From IMG/VR virus record IMGVR_UViG_3300030098_002071, positions 1 to 64,000 of that record: a stretch of 64,000 nt of DNA; one strand, written 5' to 3'. The stretch comes from a virus. The number at the start of each line of letters is the position of its first letter. Position 1 is the first letter of the stretch. This document shows, piece after piece, positions 1 to 7,073 of this stretch. The position numbers and the translations under genes are program-made. The notes under the pieces were generated by a model that searched no databases, was not told where the DNA came from, and was given only the letters and a program-made list of their open reading frames with translations.

Positions 1-287
1 CCCGTTCCCGACCCCAAACTTGTTAAAGTAACCCGACAAGTGATATGGCATATACGTCCTATTTTTGTATAAAATCCAGTACTGTTCGACTGTGTGGTAC
101 TAGAGCCACCTACTGTAGCGGTAGCCGTAAACGTCCCCTCTTCGTAATCGTCCAAAGTGTTCGCATTTGCACTAGAAACTTGCGTAGCTGGAAACGCCAC
201 GCCTTTAGCGGCAGTTGCAATTTCTGCCAGTGTAACTTTTCCATCGGATGCGATGGTTATAGCATCGGTATCAGAAGCACTACCAAT
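1..287. repeat. fiber C-terminal repeat, left copy (partner 58064-58350)
   Basis: Bases 1-287 align without gaps to 58064-58350 with 13 mismatches (about 95%). The first 68 bases are identical. Beyond 287 the homology stops abruptly. The repeat lies inside two tail fiber genes in the same frame. It may be a recombined adhesin domain or the overlap produced when a circular genome is assembled past its own start. Confidence 0.95.
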
Positions 288-986
288 AGTGCCATCATCC
301 GGTATAACCAAGTTGCTACCAGCAGCTTGAGCCCCAATGTCTGACAGCACCTCACTAGCAGACCTTCCCTCTATATCTGTCCCATCTACTCTAAGAAAAT
401 CATTATCCGCTACGCCAGAAGTAAATTTAGCTATATTTGTGTTAGATATTCCTGTATCTAGTACTGCTGCCGTTCCCAATCCTAAAGATGTTCGTGCAGT
501 TGCTCCCGATTCTGCTACAAAATTAGACCCATCACCTACGATAAAATTACCGTTAGTAACAGCCAATCCTGCCACATCTTGTAACTGTGCATCTAACCTA
601 GCATTTGCCACAGTACCTGACAATTGACTTGCATCAATGGTCTTGTTAGTAAGAGTTTGGGCATCGCTAGTAGTGACTGCCTTTTCTGAAGGGTACGTAA
701 CAAATACATCCTTAGTTCCTGCAGAAAAATCTACAGCATTATTAGAGTTACTTGATTTTAGTACCGTAGTTCTAGCTAAAGTATTTGAACCAGAAGTTGA
801 TACTGTACCTAACCCTACCTCAAATTCATTAGCATTTTGATGAGCTATAGCGTAGTAAGTAGTATTAGTATTTCCTATGGCAGAAGCAAAAGTTTGATAA
901 GATTGAGCTGCTCCACCTAGAGTTATAGTTCCAGTTCCTGTAGTAGTTGTAGTCTCCCTAACTCTGTCTGCTAATACAAACGCCAT
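1..986 (-). CDS. tail fiber protein, copy A (3' end beyond the left edge)
   Basis: The frame is open from an ATG at 986, with AGGAG 8 nt upstream, to the window edge, giving about 328 residues. The N-terminus (MAFVLADRVRETTTTTG) is a particle-anchoring start that I recognise from many marine phage fibers. It is followed by a segment with TLTNKTIDAS and the fiber-type repeat RTSLGLGTAAVLDTG. The last ~95 residues (from about DTDAITIASDGKV) are nearly the same as part of the fiber at 57805-59106, whereas the N-terminal two thirds differ completely. Expected role: receptor-binding or tail appendage protein at the virion surface. It is last in the leftward head and connector operon. The missing C-terminus may be encoded at 57805-58063 if the genome is circular. 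Confidence 0.8.
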   Translation of the reverse strand, partial: MAFVLADRVRETTTTTGTGTITLGGAAQSYQTFASAIGNTNTTYYAIAHQNANEFEVGLGTVSTSGSNTLARTTVLKSSNSNNAVDFSAGTKDVFVTYPSEKAVTTSDAQTLTNKTIDASQLSGTVANARLDAQLQDVAGLAVTNGNFIVGDGSNFVAESGATARTSLGLGTAAVLDTGISNTNIAKFTSGVADNDFLRVDGTDIEGRSASEVLSDIGAQAAGSNLVIPDDGTIGSASDTDAITIASDGKVTLAEIATAAKGVAFPATQVSSANANTLDDYEEGTFTATATVGGSSTTQSNSTGFYTKIGRICHITCRVTLTSLGSGT

Positions 987-996
987 CTATCATCTC

Positions 997-1446
997 CTAA
1001 GCTAACCTTATTATAGCTGTAGATGCACCTGCAGCTGGAAAGGTAATTGTAAAGTCTCCTGCTGTAGCTGTAATATCACTGCCAAAGTTTAATATGACAC
1101 ATGCAGGATTAGTTAATGAAGCAGATGTAGTATTAGGCGTGGAGTTGTATATCATCGCCCCACGAGCTGTAATTGTTACTGTCGAAAAAGTTAAGTTACT
1201 AAAATCACATACAGCCGTACTACTATCTAAAGCAGGGTCTATAGAAGTTAAACTAGCTCCCCCCGAAGAATAACCTGTGCCTGAAACTTCATTAGAAGTA
1301 GTAAATGCTGTAGTGCTCGCACTTAAACTAGCACTTGATGTATATAAAGCTAATTTAAAAGTATCCCCCGAAGACGCATCAAAATCATGTGCCCCGACTA
1401 AAAGTTCTTTTTTAAAGCTGTTACATACTGCTTGTGTAATTGCCAT
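997..1446 (-). CDS. conserved virion-associated protein, copy A
   Basis: A 149-residue protein of a family with the N-terminus MAITQAVCNSFKKELL, Ser/Thr-rich and probably beta-rich, with ITFPAAG near the C-terminus. A clear relative of 138 residues lies at 59117-59533 and shares ALYTSSASL, STSNEVSG and the FPAAG...AIIRL end. I know the family only as hypothetical or structural proteins next to fibers in marine phages. It overlaps the next upstream gene (start 1736, stop 1446) by one base and precedes the fiber by 10 nt, so it is translated in the same operon. A role in fiber attachment or the tail tip is an inference from position. Confidence 0.75.
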   Translation of the reverse strand: MAITQAVCNSFKKELLVGAHDFDASSGDTFKLALYTSSASLSASTTAFTTSNEVSGTGYSSGGASLTSIDPALDSSTAVCDFSNLTFSTVTITARGAMIYNSTPNTTSASLTNPACVILNFGSDITATAGDFTITFPAAGASTAIIRLA

Positions 1447-1736
1447 TAAAGTCTCCTGATAATTTTTGCTGCATCCGTATGTCCAGCGTTATTTAACTTG
1501 TTTACTAAAGTAGTTCTATCACTTTTAACTGCTTGTTTCAAATAGTGTAATATAACCTGTTTTAACCTATTTTGATAGGCCATAGCTTGATCCCGTAAAG
1601 GTTTTGGTGCGTCTTTCCCCACATATATTATATTGGAGATAGCCATTTCTGTAAGCTCTTCAGGGGTTAACCCCCTATTAGAAGTTGTATTTACCGTTAC
1701 ATTCCCAACACTACCATTAAGTATCTCGCCAAGCAT
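1446..1736 (-). CDS. small protein of unknown function
   Basis: 96 residues. The N-terminus is Gly/Asn/Thr-rich (GNVTVNTTSNRGLTPEE), followed by a charged helical part with LRDQAMAYQNRLKQVILHYLKQAVK. It is tightly coupled on both sides (1-nt overlaps with the genes ending at 1736 and starting at 1446), so it is a real late gene. The second structural module at 57.8-64 kb has no counterpart between the adaptor and the MAITQA protein. I do not recognise the family. The helical half could pack in the connector, but that is only a guess from position. Confidence 0.65.
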   Translation of the reverse strand: MLGEILNGSVGNVTVNTTSNRGLTPEELTEMAISNIIYVGKDAPKPLRDQAMAYQNRLKQVILHYLKQAVKSDRTTLVNKLNNAGHTDAAKIIRRL

Positions 1737-2368
1737 TAAGTTACCTCATATCTAACTTGCCCTGATCTATAGGCATCTCGTCTATCTTTACCATCTCCTA
1801 ACATCTTTAACTGACGCATACCATCCGCATATCGTTCTTTATACAAAGTCAAAAGGTCTGGATCACCCTTCATAAAAGTATATGCCTCTAGTAAACAACC
1901 ATACAATAAAACTTGATCGTAATTAGTTCCTAACCATGTGGTTGTTGCTGTAACAATAGACGTAGGCATATAGTAATAATGTAATTCAAGAGAATATGCA
2001 GCATCAGGCACTGGAGCCATTAATATAGTATTGTCATCAAACAAAGAATAATATTTAGGTAATCCAGTAATAGAAGTGCTGTTGTATGCCTCTCGTATCC
2101 AGTTTACATCCTTATTTATTAAATAAGAATACGCCCCACTATTTATAACCGCCAAGGAATACGCAGCTAAAAAATCATCCGGCAACTGTAAATAAGTATT
2201 TCCTGAGGCTGTAAGACCCGTAGAGTTTTTACGAAGCACAGGTAACTGTACCTCATTATATATGCGTCTTTCTGCTTGCTTAATAAAAGAATCTATATTA
2301 TTTACAAACGTAGTTTCGGCATTTTCTGTGTAATCCTGAATAGCTTGTTTAAGTTCTGTGTAATTCAT
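1736..2368 (-). CDS. SU10-type head-tail adaptor protein, copy A
   Basis: 210 residues starting MNYTELKQAIQDYTENAETTFVNN, with an INxFIxxAExxIYxxV pattern. This matches the phage adaptor family described for SU10-like phages, which forms the ring below the portal that connects head to tail. A 208-residue homolog lies at 59533-60159 with the same start (MNYTEL) and the same spacing of hydrophobic positions, including SGxLYEAxxFLK near the C-terminus. It overlaps the following gene by 4 nt (ATGA type). Assignment rests on N-terminal pattern and context; the length fits the family. Confidence 0.75.
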   Translation of the reverse strand: MNYTELKQAIQDYTENAETTFVNNIDSFIKQAERRIYNEVQLPVLRKNSTGLTASGNTYLQLPDDFLAAYSLAVINSGAYSYLINKDVNWIREAYNSTSITGLPKYYSLFDDNTILMAPVPDAAYSLELHYYYMPTSIVTATTTWLGTNYDQVLLYGCLLEAYTFMKGDPDLLTLYKERYADGMRQLKMLGDGKDRRDAYRSGQVRYEVT

Positions 2369-2835
2369 CGCATATACCCACTAAATAAAGACATAAGCCC
2401 ACCCCCAAAAGGTGAACCATATCCTCCACCATACCCCATCATAGGAGACATTCCGTAGCCACCATAACCGCCATACCCCATCATTGGGGACATCCCGTAA
2501 GAACCCAATCCGTACATACTTCTACCACCATACCCAAAAGGAGAGTATTGAGGTGGCCTCATATAACTTTGAAATTGCTGCATCAAATAGTTATATGGAT
2601 TAAATTGCTGACGTTGCTGACGTTGTTGTACAGGTTGTGTTGATTGTACAGATGGAGGTTGTGTAGGTTGTTCTATAGGATCAACTATTACAGGTGGGGG
2701 TTGTATAGGAGTTTGTATAGGCGAAATAGGTTTACTACCAATACCCGGCAAATCTACACCAAAACCGGGCATCCCTAAGTTTTCCGGTGTATTTACATCA
2801 TCTAATTCACTACCTATATCGTCTATTGGACTCAT
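2365..2835 (-). CDS. Gly/Tyr/Met-rich low-complexity structural protein
   Basis: 156 residues. The first part is acidic and Pro-rich (PIQTPIQPPPVIVDPIEQPTQ), followed by a QQRQQRQQ segment. The last 60 residues are mostly G, Y, S and M with repeats of GYGGYGMSPMMGYGG. No transmembrane segment or catalytic motif is visible. It overlaps its neighbours by 4 nt on both sides. I cannot assign a function. Such sticky disordered C-termini occur in virion proteins of marine phages. Absent from the second structural module. Confidence 0.65.
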   Translation of the reverse strand: MSPIDDIGSELDDVNTPENLGMPGFGVDLPGIGSKPISPIQTPIQPPPVIVDPIEQPTQPPSVQSTQPVQQRQQRQQFNPYNYLMQQFQSYMRPPQYSPFGYGGRSMYGLGSYGMSPMMGYGGYGGYGMSPMMGYGGGYGSPFGGGLMSLFSGYMR

Positions 2836-3170
2836 GATACTGTCACCGTTACTGTTCCTACTCCAGAACTTATTTGTGTGCTAACTGTTCCAGATAAACT
2901 TAAATTACCATCCCCTACAGGATTCCAACCAAAAGCCCCTCTACCTGCTATAGCTCCTGTTGGCCTAGGGTCTTTTAACGCTTGCGGGTCACTTATCTTG
3001 TACCTACCCAAAAAATTCTGTGGGTGATCTTTGTCAAAAACATCTTTACCAACTCTAAGCCCTGTACGCACCCCCGCACTATACTCATGCTTTAAATCCT
3101 TGAGTTTATATCTAAACCCTGTCCGATCACAAAACCCAAACGCATGTTTCCCTGTAGCATATTTAGGCAT
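2832..3170 (-). CDS. conserved connector-region protein (MPKYATGK family), copy A
   Basis: 112 residues starting MPKYATGKHAFGFCDRTGFRY, followed by YKLKDLKHEYSAG and GKDVFDKDHPQNF. The pattern K-Y-A-x-G-K...D-x-(S/T)-G-F-(K/R)-(V/Y)-x-Y-(K/R)-x-L-K, then (E/K)xxxDxxHPQ, is shared with two tandem genes at 60161-60967 and 60968-61288. I recognise the family as a common small marine phage protein located between connector genes. Its precise role is unknown. The Cys and charged N-terminal part hint at a small structural fold rather than an enzyme. Confidence 0.7.
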   Translation of the reverse strand: MPKYATGKHAFGFCDRTGFRYKLKDLKHEYSAGVRTGLRVGKDVFDKDHPQNFLGRYKISDPQALKDPRPTGAIAGRGAFGWNPVGDGNLSLSGTVSTQISSGVGTVTVTVS

Positions 3171-3172
3171 AC

Positions 3173-3325
3173 TTACGCTAATCTTTTACTTACTTTATTC
3201 CCTCTAGTAGAAGCACCTTTTCCTTTCATTGGAATAGTCTGTGTGGAAGGAATATTATTTGGATACCCTGCAAAATCAGGCACAGGTACTTTTTTAGGTT
3301 GTTGATATACAGTCTCTTCTTTCAT
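3173..3325 (-). CDS. small basic protein, 50 aa
   Basis: A short frame from ATG at 3325 to TAA at 3173 encoding MKEETVYQQPKKVPVPDFAG... and ending in a Lys/Arg-rich tail (KGKGASTRGNKVSKRLA). The start has AGGAG 6 nt upstream. It fills the gap between two tightly packed genes (10 nt from one, 3 nt from the other), which argues that it is real. No family recognised. The basic tail suggests nucleic acid or capsid contact, but this is only an inference. Confidence 0.6.
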   Translation of the reverse strand: MKEETVYQQPKKVPVPDFAGYPNNIPSTQTIPMKGKGASTRGNKVSKRLA

Positions 3326-3334
3326 AATTTTCTC

Positions 3335-4021
3335 CTATACTGAACTTATACTAGGCACAAACTGCACTGAGGCTTTACTCCTATCTTCATCTGCGGCTAG
3401 GGTAAATTGTTCTTCATATGCAGCTTTTAATAATGCCACTCTGTTAAGGTCTACTTCTGGTCGTTTTAACGCTATTTGATAAGCAAGCCCTGCAACCAAA
3501 GGAGGGATGAAACGACTAGGAGCGTCATAAGTGTTAGAAGCAGCAGCACCAACATCTTCAATCCTGCGAATACGCCAATACACCAATGTGTAAGTAGATG
3601 CGGAGTCTGGCACAGGCCAGAGTGTAACTGTTGGAGTTGCTTGTCTATCCACATAAATCTGTACAGGTTTTCCCTCACTATTTTTAGATGTCAGTGTAGC
3701 ATAAGTAGAGCCTGAAATACGGGTAAGGGATTGATCTGACTGTGTTGAGCCTGAGCCTGTGCGAATAACATGCTCTAACAAATCTATAGTATCTGATGGT
3801 AACGTATAAGTAGCAGTACCAGCCGTTATGGATACTGTGCCTTCTGCTACAGTCCATAGGTTTAACCCTCTATTAGACCATTCAGCAGACATTATATTAA
3901 GGCTACGTCTAGCAGTTCGTAGATCATAACCGCTTCGCATTTCTAACCCACAGCGTTCAAATGCCTCTTCGCATATCTCCGCTATGTCTGGGTTAAACGC
4001 TGCTGTACCACTAGTTGCCAT
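3335..4021 (-). CDS. head-tail connector / tail completion protein, copy A
   Basis: 228 residues with the N-terminal signature EICEEAFERCGLEMRSGYDLRTARRSLNIMSAEWSNRGLNLW. The homolog of 226 residues at 61290-61970 carries the same signature (EIISEAYERCGI...ARRSLNMLFSEWSNRGINYW). The family is common in short-tailed marine phages next to adaptor and nozzle genes. The Y-T-L-P-x-(D/G)-T-I-D-L motif and a beta-rich C-terminal half fit a connector or tail-tube-base protein. Which ring of the neck it forms is not decidable here. It follows the Lys/Met-rich gene without a gap. Confidence 0.72.
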   Translation of the reverse strand: MATSGTAAFNPDIAEICEEAFERCGLEMRSGYDLRTARRSLNIMSAEWSNRGLNLWTVAEGTVSITAGTATYTLPSDTIDLLEHVIRTGSGSTQSDQSLTRISGSTYATLTSKNSEGKPVQIYVDRQATPTVTLWPVPDSASTYTLVYWRIRRIEDVGAAASNTYDAPSRFIPPLVAGLAYQIALKRPEVDLNRVALLKAAYEEQFTLAADEDRSKASVQFVPSISSV

Positions 4022-4465
4022 TTAAACCATCCTTGCCCTAGTTTTGCCTTTTTTAGCCATACCATCACACTTAGGGTTAAATGTTTTATTCCCCATAGCC
4101 ATACCGCCATTCTTCATTTTTTTCATAGCCATACCACCGCCCATATAGCCCATCATTTTCTTTTTGTCTTTCATGGTCATACCACCACCCATCATTTTTT
4201 TAACTTTGCCCCCATAGTTATAACCCATTTTTTTAGCTACATCAGGACGTTCTTTTTTTAAAGCCATCATACCGGGATTCATGCCACCACCTTTGTACCC
4301 CATTTGTTTATTCATACCACCACCTTTCATAGTTTTCATAGGTTTCATTTTATCTTTTTTATGCATCCCCATAGCCATAGCTGCAGGAGATAACATAGCC
4401 AAAGGTCTATATCCTTTTTTGCGAAGTTTTTTTGCTGCCATAGGCAGTAGTCCCATCAAAGCCAT
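4022..4465 (-). CDS. Lys/Met/Gly-rich protein of the marine phage type
   Basis: 147 residues of strongly biased composition: repeated GGGM, KKM and KMK runs, ending in FNPKCDGMAKKGKTRARMV. The C-terminal CDG-(I/M)-A-x-x-GKTR-x-R motif is one I recognise from small basic proteins of many marine phages. It has no enzyme motif and is very basic, which suggests DNA or capsid interior contact; that is an inference. The second structural module lacks it. It sits between the small membrane protein gene and the connector gene in the leftward operon. Confidence 0.7.
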   Translation of the reverse strand: MALMGLLPMAAKKLRKKGYRPLAMLSPAAMAMGMHKKDKMKPMKTMKGGGMNKQMGYKGGGMNPGMMALKKERPDVAKKMGYNYGGKVKKMMGGGMTMKDKKKMMGYMGGGMAMKKMKNGGMAMGNKTFNPKCDGMAKKGKTRARMV

Positions 4466-4470
4466 TAAAC

Positions 4471-4650
4471 TTACTCCTTGTTTTTATTAACTAAACTCTG
4501 CACAGTTTTAGTTTCCCATATACGGATAGCGAACCATACAATTGTAAAAATTCCAACTAATGCTTGAATATAACCAAAAAACACTCCAACCCCTAGAGTT
4601 GCAGATACCCCGTCTATAATAGGTTTTATAGATTCAGGGTTGCTCTCCAT
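4471..4650 (-). CDS. small membrane protein, holin candidate
   Basis: 59 residues from ATG at 4650 to TAA at 4471. A polar N-terminus (MESNPESIKP) is followed by one or two hydrophobic stretches (GVSATLGVGVFFGYIQALVGIFTIVWFAI) and a charged C-terminus (NKNKE). Small size, membrane segment and charged tail fit a holin or another inner-membrane protein. A better holin candidate lies at 53929-54312 beside the endolysin. Its ATG overlaps the stop of the gene upstream (TGATG), so translation is coupled. Confidence 0.6.
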   Translation of the reverse strand: MESNPESIKPIIDGVSATLGVGVFFGYIQALVGIFTIVWFAIRIWETKTVQSLVNKNKE

Positions 4651-4829
4651 CAGACGTTCCTCTTTCTAGCTTTTAGTTTTGCCGTTTTAGACAAATCTTT
4701 AAAATGAAATAATTTTTTACTGTTTTTACCGTGTCTTGCACCAGAATGTACATCTCCATTGGGCATTTTATGACTCTTGCCAGTAAACTTTGTGCCATCT
4801 CTAAAATAATGTCCTACACCTTTAGCCAT
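4650..4829 (-). CDS. small basic protein, 59 aa
   Basis: ATG at 4829, with GGAG 7 nt upstream (AGGAGTAAAGC), to TGA at 4650. The product is MAKGVGHYFRDGTKFTGKSH... and ends KLKARKRNV. It has several His and Lys residues and no hydrophobic segment. GVGHYFRDGTxFxGxxHKMPNG resembles small proteins often found near connector genes in marine phages, but I cannot name a function. It is coupled to the membrane protein gene by a 1-base overlap. Confidence 0.6.
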   Translation of the reverse strand: MAKGVGHYFRDGTKFTGKSHKMPNGDVHSGARHGKNSKKLFHFKDLSKTAKLKARKRNV

Positions 4830-4840
4830 GCTTTACTCCT

Positions 4841-5134
4841 TTACCATTTAACTTTATCCGCCCAGTAAGCCGCTGACATCTTACCCTTCTTTATATTCTT
4901 ACCGTGTCTAGCTTTGAAGGAACGCCTTTTAGCTTTCATACGAGCAGACTCCCCTGCTTTAGGTTTACCTGCCGTACCCTTTACAGTGCCAACCTTTTTA
5001 CCTTGTTGACCAAAGCGTATTACTTTTTCCTTACCATCCTTACATGCTTTAACAATGTGTGACTTCTTGGGATGTTTAGGAGTACGCTTTGGCCTATTGC
5101 AAGGCATTTTCTTTTTATTTACACGAGCAACCAT
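4841..5134 (-). CDS. conserved basic phage protein (KSFxARH...YW family)
   Basis: 97 residues, very basic. The central part has KKSHIVKACKDGKEKVIRFGQQG and the C-terminal part RRSFKARHGKNIKKGKMSAAYWADKVKW. The (K/R)-S-F-(K/R)-A-R-H-x-x-(N/D)...YW signature is widespread in cyanophages and other marine phages, where the proteins remain uncharacterised. The two Cys and the His might bind metal. It lies between the small 93-aa structural gene and the 59-aa basic gene with 1 and 11 nt gaps. No counterpart in the second module. Confidence 0.7.
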   Translation of the reverse strand: MVARVNKKKMPCNRPKRTPKHPKKSHIVKACKDGKEKVIRFGQQGKKVGTVKGTAGKPKAGESARMKAKRRSFKARHGKNIKKGKMSAAYWADKVKW

Positions 5135-5416
5135 TTATCCAGTATAGAAAATATTTATATCAGCGACATTCGATCCGGTTATAGTTACATGAATGTCTGT
5201 CTCAAATAATATACCATCATCAGGAATATAAATATCGTTTACCCCATTTTCGACACGGGCTAACAAAGTCAAAATAGTAGTGCCAGAAGCCCCACCGTCT
5301 TTAAATGTCATCGTATCATCACCATCAGCAGTGTAAACAATGCCTTTTAATCTAGCTCGTCTATTAACTAAAGTGCCTGTAGCAGTAACTCTAGCAACTT
5401 TTATATCAGAAGACAT
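5135..5416 (-). CDS. small beta-rich structural protein, 93 aa
   Basis: 93 residues with alternating hydrophobic and polar positions (VARVTATGTLVNRRARLKGIVYTADG, TILTLLARVENGVNDIYIPDDGILF), typical of a small beta-sandwich. I know similar small proteins (often ending DINIFYTG or INIFY) next to capsid genes of marine phages, where head stabilisation or decoration is suspected. It lies 14 nt after the MANTTF-type gene. No homolog is seen in the second module, where an unrelated 137-aa gene takes its place. Confidence 0.65.
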   Translation of the reverse strand: MSSDIKVARVTATGTLVNRRARLKGIVYTADGDDTMTFKDGGASGTTILTLLARVENGVNDIYIPDDGILFETDIHVTITGSNVADINIFYTG

Positions 5417-5430
5417 AAGTACCTCCTAAT

Positions 5431-5913
5431 TTAAGATGCGTCAGAAGAGCTAGACAATCCAAAGAATTTCATAACAACAGTAGTATCTGCTCCGGGATCT
5501 CCAGAAAGAACAATCTCAACCTCGTCTGCTGTGGCAGTAGCTGCTGTAGTAGCCCCTCCAGACATCCCTAAAACACCATTACATGGGAAAAATCCTTTGA
5601 AACCTGTTGAGTTTGCCGCAGCAGAAATACCATCTACAAATCCATCTGTATCGGCATCCGTACCTATATCTTGTACATTAACAGCGTTAGAGGCAGCTCC
5701 AGTAACAGCTATCATTACACCCATTGGAATAAAATTAGAAGGAATACCAATAGCAGATTCTTTGCCTGTGGTAGCACCGTCAGCAACTGTAACTGTTGCT
5801 ACATAAGTTTCCATAGACATTGTATTAGTAATTTCACCTGTAGTAGTGCTTGTTTTGATAGCATCAAAGCCATCTTTAGACCGCACTGGGCCTGTAAATG
5901 TAGTATTAGCCAT
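5431..5913 (-). CDS. MANTTF-family structural protein, copy A
   Basis: 160 residues beginning MANTTFTGPVRSKDGFDAI and ending FFGLSSSSDAS. The N-terminus is a recognisable family start among marine podovirus-like phages, always close to the major capsid gene. A copy at 62399-62881 differs at only about nine residues. Ala/Thr/Gly-rich and probably beta-rich; capsid decoration or a head-attached protein is the likely role, inferred from position directly downstream of MCP. AGGAG precedes the ATG. It lies behind two terminator hairpins that separate it from the capsid gene. Confidence 0.75.
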   Translation of the reverse strand: MANTTFTGPVRSKDGFDAIKTSTTTGEITNTMSMETYVATVTVADGATTGKESAIGIPSNFIPMGVMIAVTGAASNAVNVQDIGTDADTDGFVDGISAAANSTGFKGFFPCNGVLGMSGGATTAATATADEVEIVLSGDPGADTTVVMKFFGLSSSSDAS

Positions 5914-5965
5914 ATTAATCTCCTGTCTTGGCTAGTGTCAGCTTACGCTGTCAGAAGTTAAAAAT
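5914..5965 (-). promoter_or_regulatory. conserved leader of the MANTTF gene, copy A
   Basis: The ~50 nt upstream of the ATG are almost identical to 62882-62933 although the rest of the two intergenic regions differs. Read on the minus strand it contains CTGACAGCGTAAGCTGACA (GTCAG direct repeat on the other strand) and AGGAG. It may hold a promoter or a translation-control element; no good -10/-35 pair is visible. Confidence 0.45.
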
Positions 5966-5997
5966 ATATTTATACCCTTAAGCACATAATGAGTCAA

Positions 5998-6044
5998 TAA
6001 AAAAAGCCCACTAATAACCATAAAAGGGGCCAGTTAGTGGGCTT
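5998..6044 (-). terminator. Rho-independent terminator between MCP-A and MANTTF gene (second)
   Basis: On the minus strand an 11-bp stem AAGCCCACTAA / TTAGTGGGCTT with a 19-nt loop is followed by a run of T (TTTTTT). It is oriented to stop leftward transcription and lies ~60 nt after a first terminator, so the capsid transcript has a double stop. Confidence 0.85.
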
Positions 6045-6097
6045 CCGAAATACCTAGGAGGAGGTATCATGGAACCCACATAGTATCACGTTACTTA

Positions 6098-6128
6098 TAA
6101 AAATAAAAGACCCACCGAAGTGGGTCTT
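6098..6128 (-). terminator. Rho-independent terminator after MCP-A (first)
   Basis: Minus-strand stem AAGACCCAC / GTGGGTCTT with a TTCG tetraloop, followed by TTTATTTTT, 23 nt after the capsid stop codon. This is a textbook terminator. Leftward transcripts would be enriched for the capsid gene relative to genes downstream. Confidence 0.92.
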
Positions 6129-6150
6129 CTAGGGGGGGTCGATGCTTTAA

Positions 6151-7059
6151 TTAAGCACCGGGGGAGCCAAACATTCCGAGTGGATCACTCCATCCGAAAC
6201 TATAACGCTCACGAGCCTTATATCTTGCGTTACCTGTATCAAAATCCCCGTCCATAGAGGTTTGCATTGCGGTACGTACAAAATGTTTAAGACCATTAGG
6301 TACATCAGTAGTCAAGAACCATGCATCAGTATCAGTTAGATAGTGATTAATCGCAAATCCTTGAGGAATAGACCCCATAGAACGAAGAGCGTTTACATCA
6401 TTATCTGCCGTACCTACACGACCTTGAGACTCCATCAAACGAGTTGCTACAAACTGCAAAGCTGAAGGAATGATTAACTTCATGGGACGAGCAGCGATTT
6501 TTAACCCACGTTCGTCAGTCCAGCCACCAATAGTAATGACTGCGTTTTCCAAAGAAGTTTCATTCAAGTCAGATGCCGTTGTAGGCTCATTTTGGTTAGT
6601 TCCACCAGAAACAAGTGGGTGTGCGGTAGAGAATAACTCAACTCCGTCACCACCAGTATAGGTGCTATCGAAACCATTGTTAAGAATCGAGGCAGCCTTT
6701 ACTTGCTTAGTGTAAGCCATTGCACGAGCAAGAGCCTTTGTGTAACGAGCCGATAGACTGTCATACAAATTATCTTCAACTGCTTCCTCAGTAACCGAAA
6801 AGCCCATAGCAATGGTTTCGTGGTTATATCTAGCAGTCCAAGCCTCTTGAGCGTTGTCATACGCAATAGCAGAACCTTCATTTTTAACTGGAGCAGCACT
6901 GAAACCTGAGAGTTTTACTTCCTCTTCAAAACTACGCTCTGAAGACTCTTGCTCAAAAATCTCTTGGTGCTCTTCTCCGTACTTCTCATACTCCAAACCG
7001 AATAATGCATTTAAGCCCGGAAGGAGTTCTTTTAATAATTGTGCTCTTGAAATAGCCAT
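6151..7059 (-). CDS. major capsid protein, copy A
   Basis: 302 residues. Features: an N-terminal helix (RAQLLKELLPGLNALFGLEY), an acidic segment with ERSFEEEVKLSGF, then WTARYNHETIAMGFSVTEEAVEDN, RYTKALARAMAYTKQVKAASILNN and the C-terminal ARYKARERYSFGWSDPLGMFGSPGA. The (F/Y)TARYxHETxAxxFxxTEE...YxxxxxRYxKALARxM pattern resembles HK97-fold capsid subunits of the Mu gpT type. Its homolog at 62971-63879 has the same length and is about half identical by eye. Placement after scaffold and before connector genes, and dedicated terminators, support the call. It forms the icosahedral shell. Confidence 0.88.
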   Translation of the reverse strand: MAISRAQLLKELLPGLNALFGLEYEKYGEEHQEIFEQESSERSFEEEVKLSGFSAAPVKNEGSAIAYDNAQEAWTARYNHETIAMGFSVTEEAVEDNLYDSLSARYTKALARAMAYTKQVKAASILNNGFDSTYTGGDGVELFSTAHPLVSGGTNQNEPTTASDLNETSLENAVITIGGWTDERGLKIAARPMKLIIPSALQFVATRLMESQGRVGTADNDVNALRSMGSIPQGFAINHYLTDTDAWFLTTDVPNGLKHFVRTAMQTSMDGDFDTGNARYKARERYSFGWSDPLGMFGSPGA

Positions 7060-7073
7060 TATTTAAATCTCCC

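Noticed and set aside
6069-6083. Four-codon plus-strand frame with a very strong SD (AGGAGGAGGT) between the two terminators
   Set aside because: Too short and in the orientation opposite to surrounding genes; possibly a relic of an inverted gene start.
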